Shown here: piece after piece, positions 41,025 to 51,600 of the stretch
Position numbering within the stretch: position 1 is the stretch's first letter
Layout of the letters: the number at the start of each line of letters is the position of its first letter
From: CAVUBL01 sp963739795
GTDB lineage: Bacteria; Acidobacteriota; Thermoanaerobaculia; Multivoradales; DATKCC01
Reading direction: 5' to 3'
Length of the DNA stretch: 64,000 nucleotides
NCBI GenBank assembly: GCA_963739795.1
Contig: CAVUBL010000011.1
Location: forward strand, 434,001 to 498,000
Translations under genes and position numbers: made by a program
Notes under the pieces: generated by a model
The model's database searches: none
What the model saw: only the letters and a program-made list of their open reading frames with translations
Told to the model about the DNA's origin: nothing

Positions 41025-41735
41025 GTGGCCGAGACGATCTTGCTCCAGGACCGGCGCTGGCGCCGCGTCGAGTGGCTGAACCGCATCCCACTCGCCCTCT
41101 CGGCCGGGGTGCTGGCGGAGGCCGCCTGGCCGCGCCTGGCGGGGACCGCGGCGCGAGAGCGGGCCTTCGCCACCGTCGAGCTCGCGGCGGCCGCCCTGCT
41201 GGTTGTCACCCTGGTCGTCTCCTGGCGACGACGCCATCGCACGGCGCCCGCGACCTTCGGTTGGATCGACCTGATGGCGGCCGCCATGCTCTTCGCCGAG
41301 TGGGCCGACCGCCTCGCCCACGGCCACAAGTGGTTCTCGCCCGTCTTGCTGACCGCCGTCGTGACCCTCGCGGTCGGCCTCGCCAACCGTCCCCTGGGCC
41401 GGATCCAGGAGCGGCGCCGGTTCCTCAGCCTCGACGACGAGGGGCTCCGCTTCCGTCTCAACCGCTTTCGAAGCTTTCGGCTCGCCTGGTCCGAGGTGGC
41501 GTCGATCGAGAAGGAGGGCGAGGTCGTCCGGATCCACGGCCACGACGGGCGCGTTCGCCGGATCCCGCTGGGCCGGCTGGACAACGGCGAGGAGGTCGCC
41601 CGGGCCCTCGCCGAGGCGGCGGCGGACCGTGGGGTGGCGGCGACGGGGGCGACGATGCGAGGCAGCTCACCGATGGGCCCGGTTGGGCCGCCGGACCAGC
41701 GCGGCGAGACCGTGCGGAAGCCGCCAGGGAAATGA
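41025..41735 (+). CDS. Uncharacterised membrane protein with PH-like C-terminal region
   Basis: 236 aa from GTG 41025, preceded by GGAGG with a 4-nt gap. Four hydrophobic segments lie between residues 20 and 120. The following part (RRRFLSLDDEGLRFRLNRFRSFRLAWSEVASIEKEGEVVRI) has the W-x-E-V/I pattern of bacterial PH-like domains. No specific family recognised. The REP-like copy C overlaps its stop region. Confidence 0.7.
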   Translation: MAETILLQDRRWRRVEWLNRIPLALSAGVLAEAAWPRLAGTAARERAFATVELAAAALLVVTLVVSWRRRHRTAPATFGWIDLMAAAMLFAEWADRLAHGHKWFSPVLLTAVVTLAVGLANRPLGRIQERRRFLSLDDEGLRFRLNRFRSFRLAWSEVASIEKEGEVVRIHGHDGRVRRIPLGRLDNGEEVARALAEAAADRGVAATGATMRGSSPMGPVGPPDQRGETVRKPPGK

Positions 41736-41747
41736 CTGGCACCTTGG
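41727..41747 (+). repeat. REP-like motif copy C
   Basis: GGGAAATGACTGGCACCTTG at the 3' end of the PH-like gene, including its stop codon (TGA). Shares the core TGGCACCT and the preceding GGGAAATG-like segment with copy A. Confidence 0.5.
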
Positions 41748-41822
41748 AGCAGCTCGCTTGCACCGGTAGCCAGGGACCGCCGCTCAACTCACGCGCCATT
41801 CGACTCGGGAGATGATCGACCT

Positions 41823-43727
41823 ATGAGCTTCCTCCGCAAGATTCTGGGCAAGAAGGACCGCGATGCAGAGCCCGGCGCCGATGCCCGGGAGCCGGCCCGG
41901 GTGGAATCCGGTGGCGACGCGGACATGATCAAGGTGTTCGATGCGTACGGTCGGGAGATGCTCATCTCCAAGCAGCAGTGGAGGGACAATGTGCTCCTCG
42001 GAAACCTCGAGGAGAAGCGGGACGATCCGGATCAGCTCTATGCCATGCTCGTCGGTGCCCTCCAGGACGGATTTGCGGCGGACGTCGTCCCCTACGCCGA
42101 GCACCTGTACAGGACCGATCCCAGCCCCTCTCGAGGCGCCACCATTCTGGGGATCGTCTACATGGAGACCCACCGTCTGGACGACGCGGAGCGGATACTC
42201 GAGGGGTACCTCTCCAAGCACGGCGACGATGGCGTCGTCCTGACCAACCTGGCGAAGGTATACAGTGGACAGGGTGATGAAGCCCGCGCCGAGTCCACTC
42301 TCTGGCATGGGCTGGAAGTCGATCCCAATCAGGAAAACGGGCTGGCCTGGTATGTCGCAATCCACCGTGAACGCGGAGGCGAGGCCCAGGCCCTCGATGC
42401 CTACCGTCGAGTCGCAGAGCTGCCAGGGAGCTGGCGTGCTCGACTCTGGCTGGCTCGGCAAGCGCTCGAGGGCCGGAATCTCGCGACTGCAGAGTCCTTT
42501 TACAAGGAAGCCCTCGCCAGGGCTGGGACGCCGGCTCCTTCCGACTTGTTGATGCAGATGAGCGGGGATCTGGGCAACAACGGCTATCTGGAGGAGCTCG
42601 TCCAGTGGGTCGGGCCCCACTTCGATCCTTCCATCCATGGACTCCGAGTCGGGAACAACCTCATCAAGGCCGATTTCGATCTCGGTCGACTGGATGGCGC
42701 ACGGCAACTCGTGCAACAACTTTATGCTCAGAAGCGCCACGACTGGCAGGAAACGCTCAGGTTTTGGGATGCCGAGCTGGGGAAGGCCGAGGTGGCTCGG
42801 CGAGCAGGAACCAGCCAAGGGCAGTTGTCCGTGGCGCTCCTGTCCGTGGAAGGGCCTCTGTGGACGCGGGACGGCTCTCCGTTCGCCGCGCTTCTCCCAC
42901 CGAAGAGCGATGAGGCCCGGTCGATCGGCATCCTGGGAAGCACCGTGCTCCTGGCCAACCCGCCTGGGGAACCCACGGCACAAGTCAGCGACGACCCGGG
43001 CCGTACCAGCCGCGCCGTTCCACTCCTCCTTGCAGAGCGGATCCATCTCCAGACCGACGCGATCGGTGTCGCCTTCATCGCCTGGGTACAGAACGGGGGG
43101 TTTGCCGTTTCCGGCCGCCCTTATGAGGATGGCGACCTGTGTAATCTCGCGGCCAAGAGCGACAAGCCTCTCGACTTTCTCCTCGGCGTCACCGTGGATG
43201 CCACCCAGCCCCGGTGGAGTCTTCAGCTTCGCCTGATTCGGGTGGCGGATGGTGCCCGTATCGCCGAAGAGCAGGTCGAAACGGACTCGCGGTACCCCGG
43301 GCCGGCCGGCGAGCGTTTGGCTCGGACCCTGGAGCGATGGCTCGTCCAACATGCCGGTGTCCGCTCGCTTCGGCCACCGGAGTGGTATCAGGTCCCGCCC
43401 GGGCCGGACTCGTCCGACTACCTGCTACGCCTCGAGCAACAGCTCGCGGTGACCTCGATTCACCTCGACGACCTCGAGGGTGGAGGTCTGTCGGGTGAGC
43501 ATGAGATTCTGGACGGCATTCTTCACCTCTGTGTGCGCCGGCCCGCGAACGCGCTTGTCAGGATGGTCCTTGCCCAGACTCTGAGGCAGATGCAGAAGGT
43601 GCGCCCCGCGATACTCTCCGAGTACCAGGAGAAGGTCGACCTTCTCCAGCGGGATCACCCGCTCGCGGGAGACGTAGGGAAGGTCATCGGGGACACCGTT
43701 TCACGGGCGATGGCGGGTGAGGAGTAG
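41823..43727 (+). CDS. Large TPR-repeat protein
   Basis: 634 aa. A charged N-terminus (MSFLRKILGKKDRDAEP) without signal, then tetratricopeptide-like helices from about residue 60 to 300 (for example ATILGIVYMETHRLDDAERILEGYL and VVLTNLAKVYSGQGDEARAESTLWHGLEVDPNQ). The second half (about 320-600) has no family I recognise, containing SVEGPLWTRDGSPF and a cytosolic-looking beta-rich region. The layout resembles TPR proteins of unknown function. Ends with an alpha-helical segment. Confidence 0.8.
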   Translation: MSFLRKILGKKDRDAEPGADAREPARVESGGDADMIKVFDAYGREMLISKQQWRDNVLLGNLEEKRDDPDQLYAMLVGALQDGFAADVVPYAEHLYRTDPSPSRGATILGIVYMETHRLDDAERILEGYLSKHGDDGVVLTNLAKVYSGQGDEARAESTLWHGLEVDPNQENGLAWYVAIHRERGGEAQALDAYRRVAELPGSWRARLWLARQALEGRNLATAESFYKEALARAGTPAPSDLLMQMSGDLGNNGYLEELVQWVGPHFDPSIHGLRVGNNLIKADFDLGRLDGARQLVQQLYAQKRHDWQETLRFWDAELGKAEVARRAGTSQGQLSVALLSVEGPLWTRDGSPFAALLPPKSDEARSIGILGSTVLLANPPGEPTAQVSDDPGRTSRAVPLLLAERIHLQTDAIGVAFIAWVQNGGFAVSGRPYEDGDLCNLAAKSDKPLDFLLGVTVDATQPRWSLQLRLIRVADGARIAEEQVETDSRYPGPAGERLARTLERWLVQHAGVRSLRPPEWYQVPPGPDSSDYLLRLEQQLAVTSIHLDDLEGGGLSGEHEILDGILHLCVRRPANALVRMVLAQTLRQMQKVRPAILSEYQEKVDLLQRDHPLAGDVGKVIGDTVSRAMAGEE

Positions 43728-43757
43728 CCGCCGGGGACGGTCTCCAAGCCATCGCCC

Positions 43758-44135
43758 ATGAAATCGTTCCTCAGGACAGCGCTCGTCACCGGCACGGCCT
43801 TCGGCGTGTTCATGGGGCTGTTCCGGGTCGTGGTGGGGGCTGTCGGCCGCGGATCCTGGTCGAGCGGCTCCTTCGGCGTGGCGATGGCGGTGGCTTCCGG
43901 CGTGCCGTTCGGGCTCCGGCCTGCTCTACAGCAGCTCAACATGCTCAACGCGGCCCGGACTCTTGCGGACCTTCGTTCGCCCCCGACGTGGAGGTGTCGC
44001 GGATTCCGGCGGTTGACGAAACAGGGAGAGCCCGATGAGACGCACGTGGACGATCCTCGGCGTGGGCGACGTGCCCGCCAGCTTCAAGTGGTACCAGTCG
44101 CTCCTCGGCCTGCCGGAGACGGCTCCCGCCCATGA
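43758..44135 (+). CDS. Hypothetical, probably truncated membrane protein
   Basis: The first 60 or so codons (MKSFLRTALVTGTAFGVFMG...) look like a genuine two-helix protein. Coding character is lost after about 43930, and the frame overlaps the VOC gene by 101 nt, which is unlikely to be real. The gene may be truncated or frameshifted near 43930. Confidence 0.4.
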   Translation: MKSFLRTALVTGTAFGVFMGLFRVVVGAVGRGSWSSGSFGVAMAVASGVPFGLRPALQQLNMLNAARTLADLRSPPTWRCRGFRRLTKQGEPDETHVDDPRRGRRARQLQVVPVAPRPAGDGSRP

Positions 44136-44424
44136 TCACTTCGGCCGAATCCTCGACTCGGACGGAACCGTCCTGCTCTGCCTCCACGCCTGGGGCGCCC
44201 ACGAGCACCCCTCTCTGACGAGCCCCGATCTCGCGCAGCCCGGCAACGGCCTCCTCCTGTTCTTCCGGGTCGATGATTTCGACCAGGCGCTGCCGCGGGC
44301 GCGCGCTCTCGTCCCCCGGCTCGAGGAGGAGCCGCACCTCAACCCGAACACCCGAACCCTGGAGTTCTCCCTCCGCGATCCGGACGGGTACTACGTCACG
44401 ATCAGCGCCCTCGATCCGGCCTGA
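44035..44424 (+). CDS. VOC/glyoxalase-bleomycin resistance family protein
   Basis: 129 aa single-domain VOC protein. The beta-alpha-beta-beta-beta pattern is apparent in TWTILGVGDVPASFKWYQSLLG and LEFSLRDPDGYYVTISAL, the latter being the usual closing strand with DPDGY. Metal ligand positions and substrate cannot be assigned. AGGGAG ribosome binding site upstream. Confidence 0.85.
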   Translation: MRRTWTILGVGDVPASFKWYQSLLGLPETAPAHDHFGRILDSDGTVLLCLHAWGAHEHPSLTSPDLAQPGNGLLLFFRVDDFDQALPRARALVPRLEEEPHLNPNTRTLEFSLRDPDGYYVTISALDPA

Positions 44425-44602
44425 CCTGGCGTCCCCGCGAACGCCCACGGTGGGCAGGTGCCGTGCACGTGTCGTGGTCGTTCCCCCTGGCGCCTGACTC
44501 CGGATGTAGCATGGGTGGCAGCCCAGTGAAGTCACTTGACCCGCCGGTAGCGCTGGCGACGCGTGCCGCTACGCCCGGGCGGCATCGTCGGGGAGCGCGG
44601 GA

Positions 44603-45139
44603 TTGCCTGTGAGCTCTTCCACCGACCGAGAGGACAGAGCCGCGATCTCTCGTCATCGGCACACCCTTGCCTACCGCATCGTCGCGACGATCTTTCTCGC
44701 CCTATTGCTCCCCTTTGCGTTCCTGAGCTCTCAACCAATCTGGGGCTCGGCAGCTCTCGTGGCGGTATGGGCCTTCTTCGTCATCCAGCAGTCGCTGCAG
44801 ACACTCGCGCTCTCCAGGGCAGGCATCGCTCTTTCCGGGGTGACCGGATCGCGGTTCTGGAGGTGGTCCGATGTCACCAAGGTGACCGTCACCTATGCCT
44901 GGTGCCGAACCACAGACCGGATTTCAGAGGTCCGGCTTCGCTTCCGCAGAGGTCGAGCCGTGACTCTCCGGATGAACTGGCGCGATCGTCCAGGCGTCAT
45001 CCAGAACCTGTGGCCGATACTCGGCCAGCTCGCCTCGCGTCGCGCGCTTCACCACCCCGACGAGTTTCAGGATCCCGTGCGGCGACGAGTGGTTCCCTGT
45101 GAGATCGAGACGCGCGTCTGGCCACCTGGCGACTGGTGA
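44603..45139 (+). CDS. Uncharacterised membrane-anchored protein
   Basis: 178 aa with TTG start at 44603 (GGGAG 7-8 nt upstream); GTG 44609 is an alternative. Two hydrophobic segments near residues 24-44 and 47-68 are followed by a PH-like soluble region (GIALSGVTGSRFWRWSDVTKVTV). Resembles in layout the gene at 41025 but is not obviously related. Confidence 0.6.
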   Translation: MPVSSSTDREDRAAISRHRHTLAYRIVATIFLALLLPFAFLSSQPIWGSAALVAVWAFFVIQQSLQTLALSRAGIALSGVTGSRFWRWSDVTKVTVTYAWCRTTDRISEVRLRFRRGRAVTLRMNWRDRPGVIQNLWPILGQLASRRALHHPDEFQDPVRRRVVPCEIETRVWPPGDW

Positions 45140-45161
45140 GGAGCCTGACCTACGCCGCTCC

Positions 45162-45191
45162 GGGGAACCATTCTCCCCTCCCGATCGACTA
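45162..45191 (+). promoter_or_regulatory. Candidate ECF-type promoter before the sigma factor gene
   Basis: GGGGAACC (45162-45169) and CGACTA (45186-45191) are spaced as in autoregulated ECF promoters (GGAAC ... about 17 nt ... CGA/CGT). Suggests that the sigma factor encoded next controls itself. Weak evidence on its own. Confidence 0.4.
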
Positions 45192-45210
45192 GGGAGGCAG
45201 GAGAGAGTCG

Positions 45211-45789
45211 ATGGCGATCGAGCGAATCTATGAGGAGCTCCTGGTGCTGCGGTCCCAGGACGGCGACCGGCAAGCGCTGGAGGAGCTCGTGGGGCGCTGG
45301 CACGGGCGCTTCGTCCGCGCCGCCACCCGCCTCACCGGCGGTGATCGGGAGGCAGCGCGGGACGCCGTCCAGGATGCCTGGCTGGCCATCGTGCGCGGCC
45401 TGGCCCGGCTCGACGACCCGGCTCGGTTCGGACCCTGGGCGCACCGCATCGTCCGCAACAAGGCGATCGACTGGGTGCGAGCCCAGGGACGCCGGCGGCC
45501 GATCGACGCCGACCCGGCCGAGATGTCGGCGGCGGAGGAGCCCGACTCCGCCGGAGTCGCGGATCGCTCGGAGCACCGCGCCCTCGTCGAGGCCCTCCGC
45601 GGCTTGGCCGCCGGGCAGCGGGCCCTGCTCTCTCTCTTCTACCGCGAGGGGTTCTCGGTCGGCGAGATCGCCGAGACCCTGGAGATTCCGGTGGGGACGG
45701 TCAAGTCCCGTCTCCACCGTGCACGCAATCAGCTCAAGCAAGCTCTGGAAGGAGACCGAGATGAACAAGCTCGACGACAAGATTCGTGA
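45211..45789 (+). CDS. ECF-type RNA polymerase sigma factor
   Basis: 192 aa. Sigma region 2 covers about residues 22-95 (AATRLTGGDREAARDAVQDAWLAIVR and WAHRIVRNKAIDWVR) and region 4 about 125-178 (LLSLFYREGFSVGEIAETLE and VPVGTVKSRLHRARNQLK type pattern). No region 3, so extracytoplasmic function class. Ribosome binding site GGAGAGAG. Overlaps the following membrane protein gene by 29 nt, implying translational coupling. Confidence 0.92.
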   Translation: MAIERIYEELLVLRSQDGDRQALEELVGRWHGRFVRAATRLTGGDREAARDAVQDAWLAIVRGLARLDDPARFGPWAHRIVRNKAIDWVRAQGRRRPIDADPAEMSAAEEPDSAGVADRSEHRALVEALRGLAAGQRALLSLFYREGFSVGEIAETLEIPVGTVKSRLHRARNQLKQALEGDRDEQARRQDS

Positions 45790-46144
45790 GGCCCTCGAGG
45801 AGGTAGGAGTCGAAGGAGACGAGCTCAGCGAGGAGGACTCGCTGCGCTCGATGATCGGTGACGCCTACGTCGGCCGGCTGCGCTGGCTCTTGGTGTTGAT
45901 GACGGTCTGGCAGCTCGTGTTCTCCGTCGTCTTCGTGTGGGCGGGGGTCCGGTTCTTCGGCTCCGTGACCTCGACCGAGCCGCTGTTCTGGGCGACGATC
46001 TTTCTGGTCACCGGTCTGGTCGTCTCGATGATCAAGGTCATGCACTGGATGATGATCAACCGCAACCGGCTCCTGCGCGAGGTCAAGCGGCTCGAGCTCG
46101 AGGTGGCGCGGCTGGGAAAGCGTCTGGAAACCCCGGGCGCCTGA
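45761..46144 (+). CDS. DUF6768-like membrane protein, possible sigma-factor partner
   Basis: 127 aa. A charged N-terminal 40 residues (LDDKIREALEEVGVEGDELSEEDSLRSMI), two membrane helices (about 45-66 and 72-95), then a coiled-coil-like tail (NRNRLLREVKRLELEVARLGKRLE). The N-terminal pattern and position directly after an ECF sigma gene match the DUF6768 family. A role as anti-sigma or membrane sensor is inference. ATG with GGAAGGAG upstream. Confidence 0.8.
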   Translation: MNKLDDKIREALEEVGVEGDELSEEDSLRSMIGDAYVGRLRWLLVLMTVWQLVFSVVFVWAGVRFFGSVTSTEPLFWATIFLVTGLVVSMIKVMHWMMINRNRLLREVKRLELEVARLGKRLETPGA

Positions 46145-46166
46145 TGGCGAGGGGATGCGCCCCGCG

Positions 46167-48649
46167 TCACTCCACCTCGTAGGTCATGCCGTCGGTCCGG
46201 CCCTGGTCGTCGGTGACGGCGAGGTGGTGGTGGCCGCGGGCGGGGGTGAGGAAGAGGGGCTCGCCGACGGCGGCGGTGCCGACGAGGAGGCCGTCCTGGT
46301 ACCAGTAGAGGCGGCGGGCGTCGGGGCCGGTGCGGGCGACGAGGGCGATGCGCTGGTAGGCGAGGGGGGCGCCGCGGCGCAGGCGATACGGGGTGGCGGC
46401 GTCGGGAGAGACGATTCGCGGCGGCTCGCCAGCCTGCCCGCCCGGGCAGCGGAGCGAGACCGCGGGCAGGCCGGCCGTCTCCTCGCCGCTCCGGCGATCC
46501 GGCCCCCCATCCAGGCCCCGGTCCAGCCCCTCCTCCAGTCGATGCGTGGCCCGCTGCCAGGCGACCAGCTCGGCCGGGTAGACCAGGACCCGCCGCCAGT
46601 CGAACGGCCGCTTTCCGCAGTCGGCGGTGACCAGGCCGCCGGTCTCCCGGTCGACGGGCACCCGGCGGTGGATCGTACAGGTCTCGAGGCGCGTGCGGCC
46701 GGGCAGGTAGGGGTAGCGCCGCACCTCGGGACAGAACGGTCCGGGGAGCTGGTGGCTCAGGGTGCAGAGCTCGATGGTGCCGAGGTGGAGGCCGACCGGC
46801 TTCACCGGCGCCACGCCCCCCGGCTCCAGGGCGCGGAAGATCTCGAACAGGAGCGGCGCCGCGTGCTCGCTGCCGGAGATCCCCTTGTGGGGCGAGCCGT
46901 CGAAGCTCCCCACCCAGACGCCCACCGCGAAGTGACGGGAGAAGCCGACCGCCCAGGCGTCGCGATGGCCGTAGGAGGTGCCGGTCTTCCAGGCCACCTC
47001 CGGCGCGCCGCGGGTCAGGTCCCAGGCCCGCGGCAGGTCCGGTCGCTGGACCTGGCGGAGGATCTCGGTCACCGTCCAGGCCGCCTCGGGGGAGACGAGC
47101 CGGTCCGCCTCGTCCTCCCCGGGTTCCAGGAGCCCGTAGCGCGCGGCGGCGTCCAGGAAACGCTCCGCCCCGGGCTCCGCGGCCCTCTCGGACGTCGCTC
47201 GGGTGGCGCCAGCAGCCGCACCGGGTGGTGGACGCCGCCGGCGGCGAGGGTGGCGTAGAGGTTGGTCAGGTCGAGGAGCCTCACCTCGCCGGCGCCCAGG
47301 ATCAGCGGCAGGCCGTACTCGCCGGCCGGGCGGTCGAGGGTCTCGAGGCCGCCCCGGACGAGGAGCCGGTAGAACGGCTCGAGGCCGACGCGGGCGAGCA
47401 GGCGCACCGCCGGCGCGTTGAGGGAGTGGACCAGCGCCTCCCGCGCCGTGACCCGCCCCCGGTAGCGGCCGTCGTAGTCCTTGGCCACGTAGCCGGCGAA
47501 GTCGGTGGGGATGTCCAGGAGGTACGAGTCGGGCACGATCAGCCCCCGGTCGAGGGCCAGGGCGTAGAGGAAGGGCTTCAGGGTCGAGCCGGGGGAGCGC
47601 CGGGCGACGGCGCCGTTCACCTGGCCGTCGTAGCGGGTTTCCGAGTACCCGGCGGAGCCCACCAGCGCGCGCACCGCCCGGCTGTCGATCTCTTCCACCA
47701 CCACCGCCGCGTTGCCCAGGCCCTCGGCCCGCAAGGCGCCGATCCGGCCCCGGACCAGCCGCTCGACGGTCCGCTGAAGCCCTGAGTCGAGAGTCGTCCT
47801 CTCGGTGCCCGAGATCCCCGCCTCGGGGGCGCTCGCCTGGAGCACCAGGTCTGTGAAGTGGGGCGCCTGCCAGGGCGTGGGCCGCCTCCGGGTGGGGATC
47901 GGCTCGCGGCGGGCAGCCTCGATCTGCCGGGCGGAGAAGACCCCCTGGCGCTCCAGCCGGTCCAGCAGCGCGCTCCGGGCCCGGCGCGCCGCCACCGGGT
48001 GGAGCGTGGGGTCGAAGGCCACCGGCGAGCGGGGAAGCACCACGAGCAGGGCGATCTCACCCAGGGAGAGCTGGGCGGGCGCCTTGCCGAAGTAGAAGCG
48101 CGCCGCCGCGCCCACCCCTTCGATGTTCGAGCCGTAGGGCGCCAGGTCGAGGTAGGTGTCCAGGATCTCGGCCTTGCTCCGGTGGAGGTCGAGCTGGAGC
48201 GCCCGGAAGCTCTCCCGGAGCTTCGAGGCGAGCGTCCGGGGTGCCGGGTCGGCCATGCGGGCGATCTGCATGGGGATCGTCGACGCGCCGGAGACCACCC
48301 CGCCCGCCCGCAGGTTCGACCACGCCGCCCGCACGATGGCCAGCGGATCGACGCCGGGGTGGTGGTAGAAGCGCCGGTCCTCGGCGGCGACCACGGCCCG
48401 CACCAGCTCGTCCGGCAGCTCGTCACGCGCGACCGGGAACCGCCAGGTGTCGTCCGGCGGCAGGACGTAGCGCAGCGCCACGCCGTGGCGGTCGGTGATG
48501 ACGCCGGCAGCCGGCCTCTGGAGGGCGGCCCAGGGGAAGGGGAGGAGCTGGTCCAGAACGAGAAAGAGGAGGAGGGCCCCGAGCGGAAGACCCGGCAGGG
48601 CCACCAGGCCGCCGAGCACCACCACTCTTCGTCTCAGCCGAAACCTCAC
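46167..48649 (-). pseudogene. pbpC: Penicillin-binding protein 1C, interrupted by one frameshift
   Basis: From GTG 48649, about 827 aa if one missing base is restored. N-terminal anchor, glycosyltransferase domain (VVAAEDRRFYHHPGVDPLAI, then GASTIPMQIARM), transpeptidase with SPGSTLKPFLYALALDRG and the KTGTS motif in the downstream frame (VAWKTGTSYGHRDAW), and a C-terminal PBP1C domain. The N-terminal frame stops making sense after RLLAPP and the downstream frame resumes at ERFLDAAARYGLLEPG, so the shift (a 1-nt loss) lies within about 47165-47225. All other parts look intact, so an assembly error is possible. It follows the alpha-2-macroglobulin gene after 11 nt, the usual pairing. Confidence 0.85.
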
Positions 48650-48660
48650 CGCCGGCCCCC

Positions 48661-51600
48661 CTACTTCGCCTCCCGCAGCTCGACCGTCATGTGCCCCCGC
48701 TGCCCGGTCGCCCGGAGCGCCGGGTTGTACATCGCCTCGGCGTGGGCGGGCGGCACCCGGAACGATCCGGGGGAGACCGCCCGCACCAGGGCGTAGACGG
48801 TCTGCCACTCGTTGGCGGGGAGGTCGGTGAAGAGCAGGATCCGATCGTCCCGCAGATCGAGGTGGCTCGGGCCCGGGGACGACGGCGTGGCCCAGGGCAG
48901 GGTCTCGGTCGTCTCGAGCCGCGGGTTCTCGACCTCGACTCCGGAGGGCAGGAGGTTCTCGATCACCACGTTCTGGACCGCTCCGGCGACGCTTCGGATC
49001 CGCGTCTCGATCACCAGCAGATCGCCCTGGTGCACCTGGCCGAGATCGGCGGCGGAGCCGTCCCGGTCCAGGTAACGTCGCTCGATCTCCAGGCCCGCCG
49101 AGGTCGGCCGGAACGCCTCGTCGGTCGGCAGCCCACGGGTGATCACGCTGTAGAAGGCGGCGCCCGCCGCGTAGCCGGGGTCCATCACGACGCGCACCGG
49201 CCCGTCGCCCTCGAGGCCGGTGAAGTGGGCCGGGTGGTCGCTGGAGACGGGCCCGAGCAGGCGCTCGCCCAGGTAGACCTTGCCCCGGAATAGGGGCTTT
49301 TCGGCCTGGCGGTGGTAGAGCTGGCCCAGGGCGAGGAGGGTGAAGCCGCTCTCCTGGGTGGTCCACCACGGATCGGTCACGGCCTCCCGGGCGAGGCGGT
49401 CGGCCAGCGCCGGGATGCGCGGGCTCTGCGGTGCGGCGTCGAGGAGCGCCAGCAGCAGGAGCGCCCGGTTGCGGACCGTCGAGTCGAAGTTCTCGCCGGT
49501 CTGGCGCTCCACCGTCTCCACCTCGTCGATCCGGGCGACCAGCTCGTCGACCGTGCCCTGCCGGCCGACCGCGGCGTAGGCGGCGGCCAGGAGCGCCTTC
49601 GACTGGGGCTCGAGCTCGCCCAGGTGCTTCTCCCGCAGGAAGTCCATCGTCGCCAGGTCCGCCTTGCCCGGCGCGGGCCAGCACGTAGAGGGCGTAGGCC
49701 GTCCGCTCGAGCTCGGCCGCGCCGTAGGAGGACTTGGCCAGGACCTGGGTGCCGAGGTAATCGAGGGCCTGTGTCCAGGACGTGGCTCGCCACCGGGTAG
49801 CCGGCGCGCTGGGCCTCCACCAGGAAGTGGGCCGCGTAGACGGAGGTCCACGGCTGGGCGTCCTCCCATCCGGGCCAGAGGGAGAACCCGCCGTCGTCGA
49901 GCTGGAGGCCCGCGACCCGGCGCAGCGCTGCCGCCACGTTGGCCTTCGGGTCGAGGGGTGCCCGGTGCTGGCCGTCGCGCTTCGAGCGGTCCGGATCGAG
50001 CAGCTCCGGGTCGACCGCCTGGATGATGTCGGCCAGGTAGATCTGGGGGAACGCCTGGGAGACGGTCTGCTCGAGGCATCCGTACGGGTAGCGCACCAGG
50101 GCGTCGAGCTTGCCGGTGAGCTGGACCAGGGGGAGCGAGCCCACCCGGACCTCCCGGCGGACGGTGCCCGCCCGGAGCTCGGTCGGCGTCTGGAGGGGGA
50201 TCTCCAGGTTGGCGCCGGACAGGCTGCCCGCCTGCTCGGAGGACTCCGGCGGCAGGTCGGCGCGCACCCCGACCCGGCCGGAGGCCTTGCTCGTCTCGCC
50301 GAGGCCTTCCGCGCGGAAAGCGAAGTGGAGCTCACCCGGCGCTGCCGCCGTGTGGAGCGAGAAGTAGACCGTCCCCTCGCTACCGTCGTCGAGGGGGATC
50401 GAGCGCGTTGCGTCTCCTTCGATCTCGGCCGGGCCGCCCACCTTCATCGTCACCCGGACCGGGCCGGAGCTGCCGGTGTCGTTGCGCACCGTCACCGGCA
50501 CCTGGAGGGTCTCGTCGAAGGAGAGGATGCGCGGCAGGGTGGGCTGCAGCACCAGGGGGTCGCGGACGCGGGTCGGGCGCTCGGTCGAGCCCATGGTCTC
50601 GCCCTTGACCGCCACCGCCATCACCCGGAGCGCCCCCTGGAACTCGGGCAGGTCGAAGCGGGCCACCGCCCGCCCCTCGCCGTCGGCGACGAGAGGCCCG
50701 GACCAGAAAGCCACCGGCTGGACCCGGCGGATGCCCGCGGTGCGGACGTACTGCGCCGCCCCCTGCTCGGCGGGAGCTCCGCCGCCCGCCGGGGACGCGC
50801 CTTCGACGGAGACCTCCGGCAGGAGCAGGCTGTAGGTGTCGAACGAGCTCACGCCGAGGGCGAGCTTCCGGTAGAAGAACTCGAACGGATCGGGCGTCTT
50901 CTGGGCGATGAGCTGGAGGATGCCCTCGTCCACCGCGGCGACGGTCACCACCGAGCCCGGCGCGGCGTGGGCCGTGACCTCGAGGTGGGCCTCCGAGCGC
51001 ACCTGGTCCGGGGCGTCGAGGGTCACCGCCTGGCGGTTGGCCGTCCGGTCGACGCTCAGGGGCACGGCGCCGAACGCCCGGCCCACGCTGCCCGGCTCGA
51101 GATCCGAGACCTTGCGCACCAGAGTGGCGGTGACGTAGGCGTTGGGCCGGAGCTCGCGCCGGATCGGGACCTGGATCGTTGCGGTGTTCTCCGGCAGGTC
51201 GTAGACCCGGGTCCAGAAGATCCGGTCGCGCTCGACGGTCACCAGCAGCCGGCCGGCGAAGGGCGCCTTCACCTGGACCGTGGCGGTCTCGCCGGGGGCG
51301 TACTCTTCCTTGTCCAGCTCGAGCTCGATCCGGCTCGGGTTCTCCATCGCCCATGGGGCGTAGCCCCAGCCGCTGACCCAGAAGTCCACCGTCGACGAGG
51401 CGCCGGTGGCCGGATCGCTGAGCACCACGCGGTGGTTGCCGTAGTCGGTCGGCGTGAAGTTGAAGCTCCCCCGCGCCTTGCCTGCCGGGAGGGTCTTCTC
51501 CGCCACCAGCGCCGGCTCGCGCACGGTCTCGTACTTGTAGTTGCCCGAGGGCGTCTTGCGCAGCAGGGTGTGCCAGCGCACGAAGTACAGCTCCGCCCGG

